From positions 1,798,001 through 1,862,000 of the forward strand of contig NZ_CP022098.1 in NCBI RefSeq assembly GCF_002305875.1: DNA of 64,000 nt, written 5' to 3'. Position 1 is the stretch's first letter, and each line of letters starts with the position of its first letter. Source of the DNA: Cystobacter fuscus (lineage in GTDB: Bacteria; Myxococcota; Myxococcia; Myxococcales; Myxococcaceae). The notes under the pieces are model-generated. The model saw nothing but the letters and a program-made list of their open reading frames with translations, made no database searches and was not told where the DNA came from. Positions 8,070 through 17,600 of this stretch are shown in pieces. Position numbers and translations under genes: made by a program.

Positions 8070-10679
8070 TCAAGGCCCGACGATGGCGAGCGCGCAGCGC
8101 TCCAGGTCGATGAGCTCGCGGGCCACCGCGCGCACGTCCGCGGCCGTCACCGCCGCCACTCGCTCGGAGTAGTGCAGGAAGTTCTCCCGCCCCAGGCCGT
8201 AGCAGGCATCCAGCGCGATGAGCGCGGCGCGCGAGCCGTTGCGCTGCAGGCCAATCTCATGCGTGCCGATGAGGTGCTGCCGGGCCCGGGCCAGCTCGCC
8301 CTCGGGGATGGGCTCGTCGCGCATGCGCGTGAGCTGCTCGCGGATGCCCGCGAGCGCCGCCTCCACCTTCTCGGGGCTCGTGCCCATGTAGACGGCGAAG
8401 TAGCCCGGGTCCACGCCCTCCACGGAGAAGCTGCTGATGCTGTAGGCCATGGAGCGCTTGTCGCGCAGCTCCACGAAGAGCCGTCCGCCCTGGCCACTGA
8501 GCACCGTGGAGAGCACCTCCAGCACATATCGCCGGGAGTCATCCAGCCGCACGCCCTGGAAGCCCAGCACGAGGTGCGCCTGCGCGCGCGCCAGCTCCCG
8601 CTTCGTCGTCCGGGCGCTCTCGGGTGGGGGCTCGGGCCGCACCTCGGGCGGGGGCCGTGCCTGGCCCCGCGACGCGCCAAAGGCCTCGTGCGCGAGCGCG
8701 AACACCTCGTCCGCCCGCACGTCCCCCACCACGCACAGGGTGAGCTGGGACGGGTCCATGTGCGCGGCGTGATAGGCGCGCAGCGCTTCCGGCCCCAGTC
8801 GCTCCACCGACGCCTGTTCGCCCAGGGTCGGCAGCCGGTACGGGTGCGTCTGGAAGAGGGTGCGGTTGAAGAGATCGAACGCCACGCCGCTGGGCTTGTC
8901 CTCGCGCGTGACGATGTCCTGCACGAGCAGCGCGCGCTCTCGCGCCACCTCGGCCTCGGGGAAGAGGGGGTGGAGCAGGCAGTCCGCGAAGAGGCGGAAG
9001 GCGGGCTGGAAGTGGCGCGAGAGGAACTCGCCGCGCAGGCCCACCGTGTTGCGTCCCCCCATGCCCGACAGCGCGCCGGTGAAGGCATCGACGAGGTGGG
9101 AGATCTCCTCCGCGTCGTGCGTGGGCGTGCCCCGGGTGAGGGTGCGGCCCAGCAGCGTGGTGAGGCCGTTGGTCTCCGCCGTCTCGTAGCGCAGGCCGCC
9201 GGGGAACACGGCGCGCATGGCGAAGAGGGGCACGGCCCGCTCCTCCCGCACGAGGATGCGCGCGCCCGAGGGCAGTTGCTCCTCCACCACCCGGCCCGGG
9301 GTGGCGCGCGGGCTCCTGTCCTCCTCTCGCGGCGCGTGCCCGGCCACGGGGCGGGTCTTGGGCGTGCGGCGCTCGGGCAGCGGCGCGGAGGGCTCGCGGG
9401 GCACCCGGTCCAGAATCTCCTCGACCTGCTCCGCGCTGAAGGCGGCGCCGGGGGGCAGCAGTCCGGTGACGATGGCGTGCTCGAAGCGCAGGTAGCGCCC
9501 GGCCACCTCGCGCAACTGCTCGGGGGTCAGCCGCGCGATGGCCTCGTAGTAGCGCGCCTCCGCCTCCAGCTCTCCCATGGAGGACTGGTAGTGGCCGAGC
9601 TTGCGCGCCAGCCCCTGCACCGTCTCGCGCTGGTAGATGGCCTCGGACTCGATGAGGGCCTTCACCGTGGCGAGCTCCTCCTCGGGCACGAGCCCCGTGC
9701 GCAGCGCGGCCAACCCCCGCACCGTCTCCTCGAACGCCTGGGGCAGCTTGTCCGGGGGCAGGGTGAGGCTCGCGGCGAAGAGGCCCGGATCCCTCGGCGT
9801 GTACGCGTACGTGTGGATGTCATTGACGAGGCCGCGCTTGCGCTTGACCTCCAGCACCAGCCGGGAGGCCTCGCCCTGGCCGGAGATCATGGCGAGCGCG
9901 TCCAGCGCGGGCACGTCCGGGTGGTTGCCCTGGGGGATGGGGAAGGCGAGGTTGAGGTAGGCCTCCTTCACCTCGTCCGGGCGCAAGAGCACGCGGCGGT
10001 GGGTGAGCTGGGGCTCGCGCGGGCGCACGACACCACCCTCGTAGGGCCGCCCCCAGTCTCCCCCGAAGCACTCGTCCACCCACCCCCGCAGCTCCGCCTC
10101 GGTGAAGTCCCCGGTGGCCACCAGCACGAGGTTGCGGGGCGTGTAGTGTCGCCGGTAGAACTCGAGCACCTTGTCCCGGCTGAAGCTCCGCACGCTCTCC
10201 GCGGTGCCAATGACGGGGTGGCGGTAGGGGTGCTCCTGGTAGACGGTGGAGAAGAGATCCCTCGAGGCCCGACGGCTGGGCGTGTCCTGGCTGCGCTTGA
10301 TCTCCTCGCACACCACCTCGATTTCCCGCGCCAGCTCGCCCTCGTCGAAGGCCGAGGAGCGGATGGCATCGCCGAGGATGTCCAGCCCCATGCGGGCATA
10401 CTGGCTGGCGATGACGATGTGGTAGACGGTCTGGTCGAAGGACGTCCAGGCGTTGATTTCCCCCCCATGGGCCTCCACGTCGCGGGCGATCTCCCCGGGG
10501 GCGCGCCGGGCCGTGCCCTTGAAGAGCATGTGCTCGTGCAGGTGGGCGAGCCCGGCCTGGTCGGGGCGCTCGTCGGCGCTGCCCGCCTTGACCCACACCT
10601 GGAAGGCGGCCACCCGGGCGGCGTGCTGTTCCTCGAAGACGACGGTGAGTCCGTTGGGAAGTGTGTAGCGTTGAGCCAT
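8070..10679 (-). CDS. M16 family zinc peptidase, double-domain (pitrilysin/insulinase type)
   Basis: 869 residues holding two M16 units. The N-terminal unit (1-430) has the inverted zinc motif HLHEH at 46-50, followed by the family's LFKGT and a downstream acidic helix (EIEVVCEEIKRSQD) that supplies the third ligand. The C-terminal unit (about 440-860) repeats the fold but has NGLTTLLGR where the motif would be, so it is the usual inactive half. Start: ATG at 10679 gives MAQRYTLPNGL, the normal beginning of the domain; an upstream in-frame start would add an unrelated 13 residues. No signal peptide is evident. It is divergent from the coiled-coil gene with 159 bases between them. Substrate unknown. 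Confidence 0.9.
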   Translation of the reverse strand: MAQRYTLPNGLTVVFEEQHAARVAAFQVWVKAGSADERPDQAGLAHLHEHMLFKGTARRAPGEIARDVEAHGGEINAWTSFDQTVYHIVIASQYARMGLDILGDAIRSSAFDEGELAREIEVVCEEIKRSQDTPSRRASRDLFSTVYQEHPYRHPVIGTAESVRSFSRDKVLEFYRRHYTPRNLVLVATGDFTEAELRGWVDECFGGDWGRPYEGGVVRPREPQLTHRRVLLRPDEVKEAYLNLAFPIPQGNHPDVPALDALAMISGQGEASRLVLEVKRKRGLVNDIHTYAYTPRDPGLFAASLTLPPDKLPQAFEETVRGLAALRTGLVPEEELATVKALIESEAIYQRETVQGLARKLGHYQSSMGELEAEARYYEAIARLTPEQLREVAGRYLRFEHAIVTGLLPPGAAFSAEQVEEILDRVPREPSAPLPERRTPKTRPVAGHAPREEDRSPRATPGRVVEEQLPSGARILVREERAVPLFAMRAVFPGGLRYETAETNGLTTLLGRTLTRGTPTHDAEEISHLVDAFTGALSGMGGRNTVGLRGEFLSRHFQPAFRLFADCLLHPLFPEAEVARERALLVQDIVTREDKPSGVAFDLFNRTLFQTHPYRLPTLGEQASVERLGPEALRAYHAAHMDPSQLTLCVVGDVRADEVFALAHEAFGASRGQARPPPEVRPEPPPESARTTKRELARAQAHLVLGFQGVRLDDSRRYVLEVLSTVLSGQGGRLFVELRDKRSMAYSISSFSVEGVDPGYFAVYMGTSPEKVEAALAGIREQLTRMRDEPIPEGELARARQHLIGTHEIGLQRNGSRAALIALDACYGLGRENFLHYSERVAAVTAADVRAVARELIDLERCALAIVGP

Positions 10680-10838
10680 GGAACAGTCGACCCTGGCACT
10701 GGTAGGAGGGGGTGGCAAGGCGCCCGGTGCCCTCGGAGCCCCCTGACGTATGCCTGGAGACCAATCAGGAGGACGGGGCTCGTGCCGGGAGCGGTGTTGG
10801 GTGGAGAAGCGGTGGCGCGAGCGGTAACCTGGAAAGAC

Positions 10839-12326
10839 ATGGGGTCGTCAGAGGAAGTGGATCCACTTGCCGAGCTACGGGAGGGGCAGGGCTCGGACGC
10901 GGAGGCGGCCGCCACGGCCGCGCCTCCTCCGCTCCCCCCGCGCCGGGCGTCGGTGGCGCTCCGGCCCGCGATGACCCTGCCCGCCGTGCGCATGCCCACG
11001 CGCCCCTCGGCCTCGACGGCCGCGGCGGACCCTTTCGGTGAGCCCACCGAGCCTTCCGCTCCCCCCGAGGGCTCCCTCCCGGAGCGGCTGGACCATTTCC
11101 GCACGGTGCTGCGGCAGAAGGTGGAGACGCTCCAGCGCGCCCGGACCCTGTACGCGGAGCGGGAGGCGGAGTTGCGCACGGTGCGCGTCTCCGAGACCAC
11201 GCTGCGCGGCCAGCTGGTGGAGGCCCAGGGGCAGCTCAAGGCGCGCCCGGTCCAGAAGGAGTCCGCGGCGGCGCTCTCGCGCGAGTCGGCGCGCGCGGAG
11301 GTGGCCGAGGCCCGGGTGGCGCGGCTCGAGGCCGAGCTGCTCCAGGTGGAGGAGGACCGCAAGGATCTCTCGCGCTCGCTCGCCGACGTGGAAGCGGAGC
11401 TGGCGCGGCTGTCGGACGAGCTGGCTCGGGAGCGGGAGTCGCGCGGCGCGCTCGCCGAGGAGCTCATCGGGGCGAAGGAGGCGCTGTCGCTCGCGCAGGA
11501 CCGGGTGTCGGAGCTGGTGACCGAGCACCTCGAGACGCAAGGCGCGCTGGAGGCCGTCCGGGACGAGTACCAGGCCACCCTGGCCGAGCTGGAGCAGACC
11601 ACGGAGCGGCTGCGGGAGGCCGAGCGGGAGCGGGAGCTCGCCGCGGCGGAGCGCACGGGGTTGTCGGTGCGCGTGGGGCAGCTGGAGTCGCTGCTCTCGG
11701 ATGCCGAGTGGTCGAACAACTCGCTGGAAGAGGTGCGCGCGCACACCCTGGAGGTGGAAGCCGAGCGCGATGGGGCGCTGGCCGAGAGCGGGGATCTCTC
11801 CGAGAAGCTGGCGTTGGCGGAGGCGGAGGTGGAGCGGCTGCGCGAGCGGATGGAGTCGGAAGTGGCCGCGCTGGGCGAGGTGGTGGAGTCCGCCGAGGCG
11901 AACGTGGCGCGGCTGGAGGAAGAGCTGCGCACGGTGACGGCGGACCGGCAGGATCTCTCGCGCGCGCTGGCCGAGGTCGAGGCGGAGCTGGAGTCGCTCC
12001 GGAGCGCGAAGCAGGCAGCGCCCGAAGAAGACGAGGCGCGGGAGGAGGGCGCCGAGAGCCGGGCGCTCGAGGCCGAGGCCCAGGCGGAGCGGCTGCGCCA
12101 GCGGGTGAAGACGCTGGAGGTCGCGCTGGAGGGGGCGCGGCGCAAGAACCCGGCCCCGGCGCCGGACGCCGAGCTGCTCGCCGAACGCGACCAGCTCCGG
12201 GAGGACGTCGCCTCGATGAAGCGCAAGCTGATGGCGGCGGAGCTGGCGCTGGAGACGGCGGCCAGCCACAAGATGAAGGTGGCGCGACTGGAGGCGGAGC
12301 TCGCGCAACTGCGGAAGGCGAAGTAG
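10839..12326 (+). CDS. large coiled-coil protein of unknown function
   Basis: 495 residues. The first 85 are Pro/Ala/Ser-rich and probably disordered. From about residue 85 to the end the sequence is a continuous heptad-patterned coiled coil rich in Glu, Arg, Ala and Leu (for example VARLEAELLQVEEDRKDLSR, echoed later as VARLEEELRTVTADRQDLSR). The repeat of this block about 200 residues apart suggests internal duplication. No catalytic motif or membrane segment is seen. The stop lies 4 bases before hemW, so the two are probably cotranscribed, but no functional link is evident. I chose the ATG at 10839, past the stop region of the divergent gene; an upstream start is not excluded. A structural or scaffolding role is inference. 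Confidence 0.72.
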   Translation: MGSSEEVDPLAELREGQGSDAEAAATAAPPPLPPRRASVALRPAMTLPAVRMPTRPSASTAAADPFGEPTEPSAPPEGSLPERLDHFRTVLRQKVETLQRARTLYAEREAELRTVRVSETTLRGQLVEAQGQLKARPVQKESAAALSRESARAEVAEARVARLEAELLQVEEDRKDLSRSLADVEAELARLSDELARERESRGALAEELIGAKEALSLAQDRVSELVTEHLETQGALEAVRDEYQATLAELEQTTERLREAERERELAAAERTGLSVRVGQLESLLSDAEWSNNSLEEVRAHTLEVEAERDGALAESGDLSEKLALAEAEVERLRERMESEVAALGEVVESAEANVARLEEELRTVTADRQDLSRALAEVEAELESLRSAKQAAPEEDEAREEGAESRALEAEAQAERLRQRVKTLEVALEGARRKNPAPAPDAELLAERDQLREDVASMKRKLMAAELALETAASHKMKVARLEAELAQLRKAK

Positions 12327-12330
12327 GGGG

Positions 12331-13554
12331 ATGGACTTCGCGGGCCCCATCGACGCCCTCACGGGCACGCCCGCGGCGCGCTTCGGGCTGTACGTGCACT
12401 TCCCCTACTGCGTGTCCAAGTGCCCCTACTGCGACTTCGCGGTGGCGGTGGTGCGCGAGGTGCCCGAGGAGCGTTACGCCCGCGCGGTGCTCACGGAGCT
12501 GGACGCTCGGCTCGCGGCGGACCCCTCGTTGCGCGAGCGCACGCTGGAGTCCATCTTCCTCGGTGGGGGCACGCCGTCCCTGTGGCATCCCCGGTGGGTG
12601 GCGCACGTGCTGGAGGGCGTGGCGGCGCGGCTGCGGGTGGCGCCGGGCGCCGAGGTGTCCCTGGAAGCCAACCCGAGCCTCGCGGACGCCGGGCGTTTCG
12701 CGGGCTACCGGGCCGCGGGCGTCAACCGGTTGTCGCTGGGCGTGCAGTCCTTCCAGGCGGAGACGCTCCAGGCGCTGGGGCGCGAGCACTCGGGCGCGCA
12801 GGCGGTGGCCGCGTTCGAGACGGCCCGGCGCGCGGGCTTCGACGTGGTGTCCATGGACTTCATCTATGGCGTGCACGGCCAGACGCGCGCGCAGGTGGAG
12901 GCGGACGCGCGCCAGGCGGTGGCCCTCGAGCCCGAGCACCTGTCCACCTACGCGCTGACGGTGGAGCGCGAGGTGCTGGCCGTGGCCACGCCGCTGTCCC
13001 GGCAGCTCGACCAGGGCGTGCTGGCGCTGCCCTCGGACGAGGCCGTGGTGGAGATGGCCCAGACGGTGCGCGACGTCTACGCCGGGGGTGGACTGCACCG
13101 CTACGAAATCTCCAACCATGCCCGGCCGGGGTTCAGCTCGCGCCACAACGCGCTGTACTGGACCGGAGGCGAGTATCTCGCGCTGGGCGTGGGGGCCACG
13201 GGCATGTGGCTCACCTCCTCCGCGGGCGCCCCTCCCGAGGGCTCGCGCTACGTGAACCCGCGCGGCTCGGGCGCGTACCTGCGCGCGGTGGAGGAGGGTC
13301 GGCCGGTGGAGGCGAGCCGGGAAGCCCTGGGCCCCGAGGAGCTCTTCGCCGAGCGCCTGTCCATGGGGCTGCGGCTGCGCTCCGGCGTGGACTGGGAAGC
13401 GGTGTGTACACGCTACGGCCAGTCCCCCGAGCCCCGCCGGGCGGAGGTGGAGCGGCTGGTGCGCCATGGCCTCGCCCGGCTCGAGGGCGCCCGGCTCGTG
13501 CTCACCGACGCGGGCGCGGACGTGCACAGCGCCATCTGCGCGCGCCTGCTGTGA
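12331..13554 (+). CDS. hemW: radical SAM heme chaperone HemW (HemN-like)
   Basis: 407 residues. Near the N-terminus the sequence LYVHFPYCVSKCPYCDF carries the radical-SAM Cx3Cx2C cluster (Cys27, Cys31, Cys34) that binds a 4Fe-4S cluster and S-adenosylmethionine. GGGTPS follows at about residue 74, LEANPS is the SAM-contact strand, and NRLSLGVQSF is the HemN/HemW signature. It lacks the extra Cys of true coproporphyrinogen dehydrogenase HemN (Cx2CxC), which favours HemW, the heme chaperone that inserts heme into respiratory proteins. Length is close to the family's usual 380-410. The start ATG lies 4 bases after the coiled-coil gene's stop. It converges on the phosphatase gene with only 27 bases between them. 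Confidence 0.9.
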   Translation: MDFAGPIDALTGTPAARFGLYVHFPYCVSKCPYCDFAVAVVREVPEERYARAVLTELDARLAADPSLRERTLESIFLGGGTPSLWHPRWVAHVLEGVAARLRVAPGAEVSLEANPSLADAGRFAGYRAAGVNRLSLGVQSFQAETLQALGREHSGAQAVAAFETARRAGFDVVSMDFIYGVHGQTRAQVEADARQAVALEPEHLSTYALTVEREVLAVATPLSRQLDQGVLALPSDEAVVEMAQTVRDVYAGGGLHRYEISNHARPGFSSRHNALYWTGGEYLALGVGATGMWLTSSAGAPPEGSRYVNPRGSGAYLRAVEEGRPVEASREALGPEELFAERLSMGLRLRSGVDWEAVCTRYGQSPEPRRAEVERLVRHGLARLEGARLVLTDAGADVHSAICARLL

Positions 13555-13581
13555 GTCCCTCCGTGCTTGCCTCCCTGCTTC

Positions 13582-14526
13582 TCAGGGGGCGCCGATCGGC
13601 AGTTCCACGCGGCCCTCGGGGTAGAGGGCGGTGAGCTTGCCTCCGCGTATCTCCAGCGCCGCGAGGTGGTGGCCGTAGCCGGTGCTCAGGCCGGTGTCGA
13701 TGAACACCGCCTTGCCACCCCAGCGCGTGCGGATCTTCCCCTCGCGCTCGGTGGTGTGGCCCATCACCATGCGCCGGGCGCCGAAGCGGTCGAGCACCGT
13801 GTCGAGCGCCGCCTGCGTGCTCTCGTCCCCGAGCGCGTAGCCCCGAAACCACAGCGGCCCCTCGGGAGACTTCGCGCCTCCCGGGGGCTGTCCCTCGGTC
13901 AGGTCCTGGCGCACCCAGCGGTTGAGCTCGGCCAGGGTCTGGGCGGGCACCCCGGGGGCGATGCCACCGTGCACGAAGAGGGTGTCGTTGATGCGCACCG
14001 CCGCAGCATGGGTGCGCAGCCAGCGCCCATAGCGCCCCTGCGGCCCATAGGCGGCCCGGTGCCCGGCGAGTCCCCCCTCGGTGGGTCCGCTCGCCAGGTC
14101 CGCGAACGAGGCCAGCTCGCCAGGCGTGGCGTAGCGCAGGTCCCCGAGCATGTTCATCACCTCGTGGTTGCCCAGCAGCGCATGCACCCGTCCGCCCGCG
14201 GCGAGCGCCTCCTTCTCCAGCCGCATCAGCAGCTCGTAGGCCTCGCGCGTCTGGTCTCCCCGATCGGGAATGTCTCCCGTCTGCACCAGGTGCGTCTTGC
14301 CCCCGCTCCAGCGCCCCCGGGCGTCGATGAGCCCGGCCAGCTTCAGCACGGCCTTCAGCGCGTCCACGTCTCCATGCACGTCACCCACCGCCACCACGCG
14401 CTCCACGCCGGAGAAGGTCTCCGGGGTGTCTTGTTTCGCGCGCGACGGGAGCGACGGGGGGGTCGCCGCGAGCATCAAGGGAACCATCAACACCAGGAGG
14501 CCTGGGCGGGGGGCGGGGGACGACAT
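13582..14526 (-). CDS. secreted calcineurin-like metallophosphoesterase (Shewanella-like phosphatase type)
   Basis: 314 residues with an N-terminal signal peptide (MSSPAPRPGLLVLMVPLMLAA). The metallophosphatase motifs appear in order: GDVHGD (D-x-H), GDIPDRGDQ (GD-x-x-DRG), GNHEVMN (GNHE), and the C-terminal VMGHTTERE (GH) and DTGLS. These residues bind the two-metal centre. The order and spacing resemble Shewanella-like PPP phosphatases. Start: ATG at 14526, preceded by GAGGAAG 5 bases upstream; a more upstream ATG would put ten extra residues before the signal. The substrate, protein phosphate or other, cannot be told from sequence. It lies downstream of the OmpA/TSP3 gene but is separated from it by a terminator. 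Confidence 0.87.
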   Translation of the reverse strand: MSSPAPRPGLLVLMVPLMLAATPPSLPSRAKQDTPETFSGVERVVAVGDVHGDVDALKAVLKLAGLIDARGRWSGGKTHLVQTGDIPDRGDQTREAYELLMRLEKEALAAGGRVHALLGNHEVMNMLGDLRYATPGELASFADLASGPTEGGLAGHRAAYGPQGRYGRWLRTHAAAVRINDTLFVHGGIAPGVPAQTLAELNRWVRQDLTEGQPPGGAKSPEGPLWFRGYALGDESTQAALDTVLDRFGARRMVMGHTTEREGKIRTRWGGKAVFIDTGLSTGYGHHLAALEIRGGKLTALYPEGRVELPIGAP

Positions 14527-14556
14527 GGCTTCTTCCTCACGAGGGGGTGCATACAC

Positions 14557-14600
14557 AAAAGCGAACGGCGCGGGCAGGCCATCTCGCCTGTCCGCGCCGT
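14557..14600 (-). terminator. Rho-independent terminator of the OmpA/TSP3 gene
   Basis: A 15-bp stem with one G-T wobble (14565-14579 with 14586-14600, arms ACGGCGCGGGCAGGC and GCCTGTCCGCGCCGT) around a 6-base loop. On the minus strand it is followed within a few bases by TTTT. It stands 27 bases past the stop of the large surface-protein gene. Confidence 0.8.
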
Positions 14601-14626
14601 CCCTGTCCAGCGGGTCCGAAGGGGGA

Positions 14627-17600
14627 CTACGGGGTGTTCCGCACGTCCTTCCCGTTCATCCTCAGGATGTTGAACTCGACGCGGCGGTTGCTCTCCCGGC
14701 CCGTCGCCTTCTTGTTGTCGTCCACCGGCCGCGTCTCGCCAAACCCCATGGCATCCAGACGCTCCCCGGCGATGCCCTCGCGGATGAGGAAGGCACGCAC
14801 CTTGTCCGCGCGGCGCTGGGACAGCCGCAGGTTGTTCGCGTCATTGCCCTGGTTGTCCGTGTGTCCCTCCACGCGCAGCAGCTCGATCTGCGGGTTGGCC
14901 TTGAGCACCGAGGCCACCTGCTTCAGCAGGCTGAACGACTTGGGCAGGATGACGTCCCTGGCCGTGGCGAAATACACCTTGTCCAGGATGACGATGCGGT
15001 TGGACTCCAGGCGCACCTTGGACTTGCCCTGGTCCGGGCAGCCGTCCTCGTCCTTCACGCCGTTGATGATCTCCGGCTCGTTCGGGCACTGGTCCTTCGC
15101 GTCCGGCACGCCGTCCTGATCATTGTCCGGATCCGGGCAGCCATCCTCGTCCTGGAAGCCGTCCCTGTCCTCGGCCTGCAGGGGGCACTTGTCCTGCGAG
15201 TCCAACAGCCCATCCCCATCCGAGTCCTTGGCCGGAGCCTGATCCGGGCACCCGTCCTCGTCCTGGAACCGATTGATCGTCTCGGGCTCGTTCGGGCACT
15301 GGTCGGTCACGTCCGGACGTCCATCCTTGTCGTTGTCCCGATCCGGGCACCCATCCTGGTCCTCGAAGCCGTCCTTGTCCTCGGCCTTCGTGGGGCACTG
15401 GTCGGCCGTGTCCGGGATGCCATCGCCGTCCGTGTCGACGGGCGCGGCGGCGGGAGCGGCCTCGGGAGCGGCCTCGTCCGTGGGAGCGGTCTCGGGAGCG
15501 GCCTCGTCCGTGGGAGCGGCCTTGGGAGCGGCCGAGGCGCGCTCGCCGGGCTGGTGCCAGTCGATGCCCGCGAAGACGCGGAAGGCGGGCGTGCCGTAGC
15601 CCCGGGTGAGGCCCGGGCCGCCGCCCACGTGGGCCGACAGTCCGGGCGAGAAGCGGTACTGCAACGCCGCGAGCACCTCCAGCGGCAGCGCCCCGAAGCC
15701 CGTGTAGTTCAACCCGTACGAGCCCGCGAGGTTGGCTCGCAGCGCGAGCTTCTCGCTGAAGGGGATCTGCGCGCCCAGCGCGTACATCAGCTCGGTGCCG
15801 GTGCGCAGGTTGCGCAGCTGCTCCTCGCGCTGGATGTTGGCGCCCAGGTTGGCCACCAGCCGTGCGCCCTTGTCACGGCCCCACTCCACGACGAGCTGGG
15901 GCCGGGCGCTCACACCCGCGCCGCCGCGGAACGCCTCGCCTCTCGCGCTGGGCAGCAGCACGGGGACGACGAGACCCAGGCCGAAGTTCTCCGACGACAC
16001 CAGGTTCAGCTTGGGCACCAGCCGCACGTCGCTGAGGCCCGCGCCCGACAGCCCTTGCGCGAAGGCGGGGGTGAAGCCGGCATCCGACTCCGAGGACTGG
16101 TAGGTGATGGGCAGCACCACGCCCAGCTCGAACCGGTTCCACAGGGACAGCGAGCCCATCACATCCAGGGTCGCCTGGTGGGCGACGAGCTCGTAGACGT
16201 AGCGGTCCGTGGCCGGGTTGTAGAAGCCCAGCGGGTTGCTCGCGTAGTTGACCGAGGCCCCGAGGTGCCAGCCCAGGTGGTTGTCCACCCGCGAGCCGTG
16301 CACGCCGAGGATGTCCGTGGCGCCGGGACCGGGCTTGTAGCGCTGCACGTCGATGGACTGCGACAGCGGGGAGGGGGAGACGACCTGGGCGTCCGCCGCC
16401 GGAGCGGACAGCACGCCGGCGAGCCCCAGCAGTCCTCCGAGCACGCCCGGACGGGCCGTGCGCCGCGAGCGCAGCCACGGCAGGCCGAGCAGGGCCATGG
16501 TCAGCCACGCGAGCGGAGTGCCACCCGAGGTGCTGCAGCCCCGGCCGCCGATCAGCAGGTCATCGTTGCCATCCAGCGGGTTGGTGTGGGCCTTCGCCTC
16601 CTCGCCGTCGGACATGCCGCCGCCGTCGGTGTCGGGGTTGCGCGGGTCGGTCTCGCCGTCGTCCACGGTGCCGTTGTGGTTCTTGTCCTCCTCGCCGTCG
16701 GAGAGCCCATCGCCGTCGGTGTCCGGGTTGTTCGGATCCGTGCCGTGGGCGTTTTCGACTTTGTCGGGGAGGCCGTCACCGTCGGAATCGTCATCCGCGG
16801 GGTTGAGCGGATCGGTCTCGCCCTCGTCCACCTGGCCGTTGTGGTTCTTGTCCTCGGCGCCGTCGGACACGCCACCGCCGTCGGTGTCGGCCTTGCGTGG
16901 GTCGGTCTCGCCCGGGTCCACGGAGCCGTTGTGGTTCTTGTCCTCGAGGCCATCGGGCAGGCCGTCCCCGTCGGTGTCCGGGTTGTTCGGATTCGTACCC
17001 GTGGCGACCTCGATGTTGTCGGTGATGCCGTCCTTGTCGGAGTCGCGCGTGGGGTCGTCATCCGCGGGGTTGAGTGGGTCGGTCTCGCCCGGGTCCACCT
17101 GGCCGTTCTGGTTCTTGTCCTCGGCGCCATCGATCACGCCGCCACCGTCGGTGTCGGGGTTGCGCGGGTCGGTCTCGCCCGGGTCCACGGTGCCATTGTG
17201 GTTCCTGTCCTCGAGGCCATCGGGCAGGCCATCCGCATCGGAGTCGGTCTTGCGCGGGTCGGTCTCGCCCGGGTTCACGGAGCCGTCGTGGTTCCTGTCC
17301 TCGAGGCCATCGGGGAGCCCATCCCCGTCGGAGTCGGGCTTGCGCGGGTCGGTCTCGCCCGGGTCCACGGAGCCGTTGTGGTTCCTGTCCTCGATGCCAT
17401 CGAGGATGCCGTCCCCATCGGTGTCGGGGTTGTTGGGGTCGGTGTTCGTCGCCTTCTCGATGACGTCGATGATGCCGTCCCCGTCGGTGTCGCGCGTGAC
17501 GTCATCCGAGGTGTCGCGCGGGTTGGTCTCGCCCGGGTCGACGGTGCCGTTGTGGTTCGCGTCCTCGATGCCATCGGGCACGCCACCGCTGTCGGAGTCG

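Noticed and set aside
9968-12271. Ser/Arg-rich minus-strand open frame opposite the coiled-coil gene
   Set aside because: Composition is an artefact of reading Glu/Leu/Arg codons backwards; the plus-strand coiled coil explains the region.
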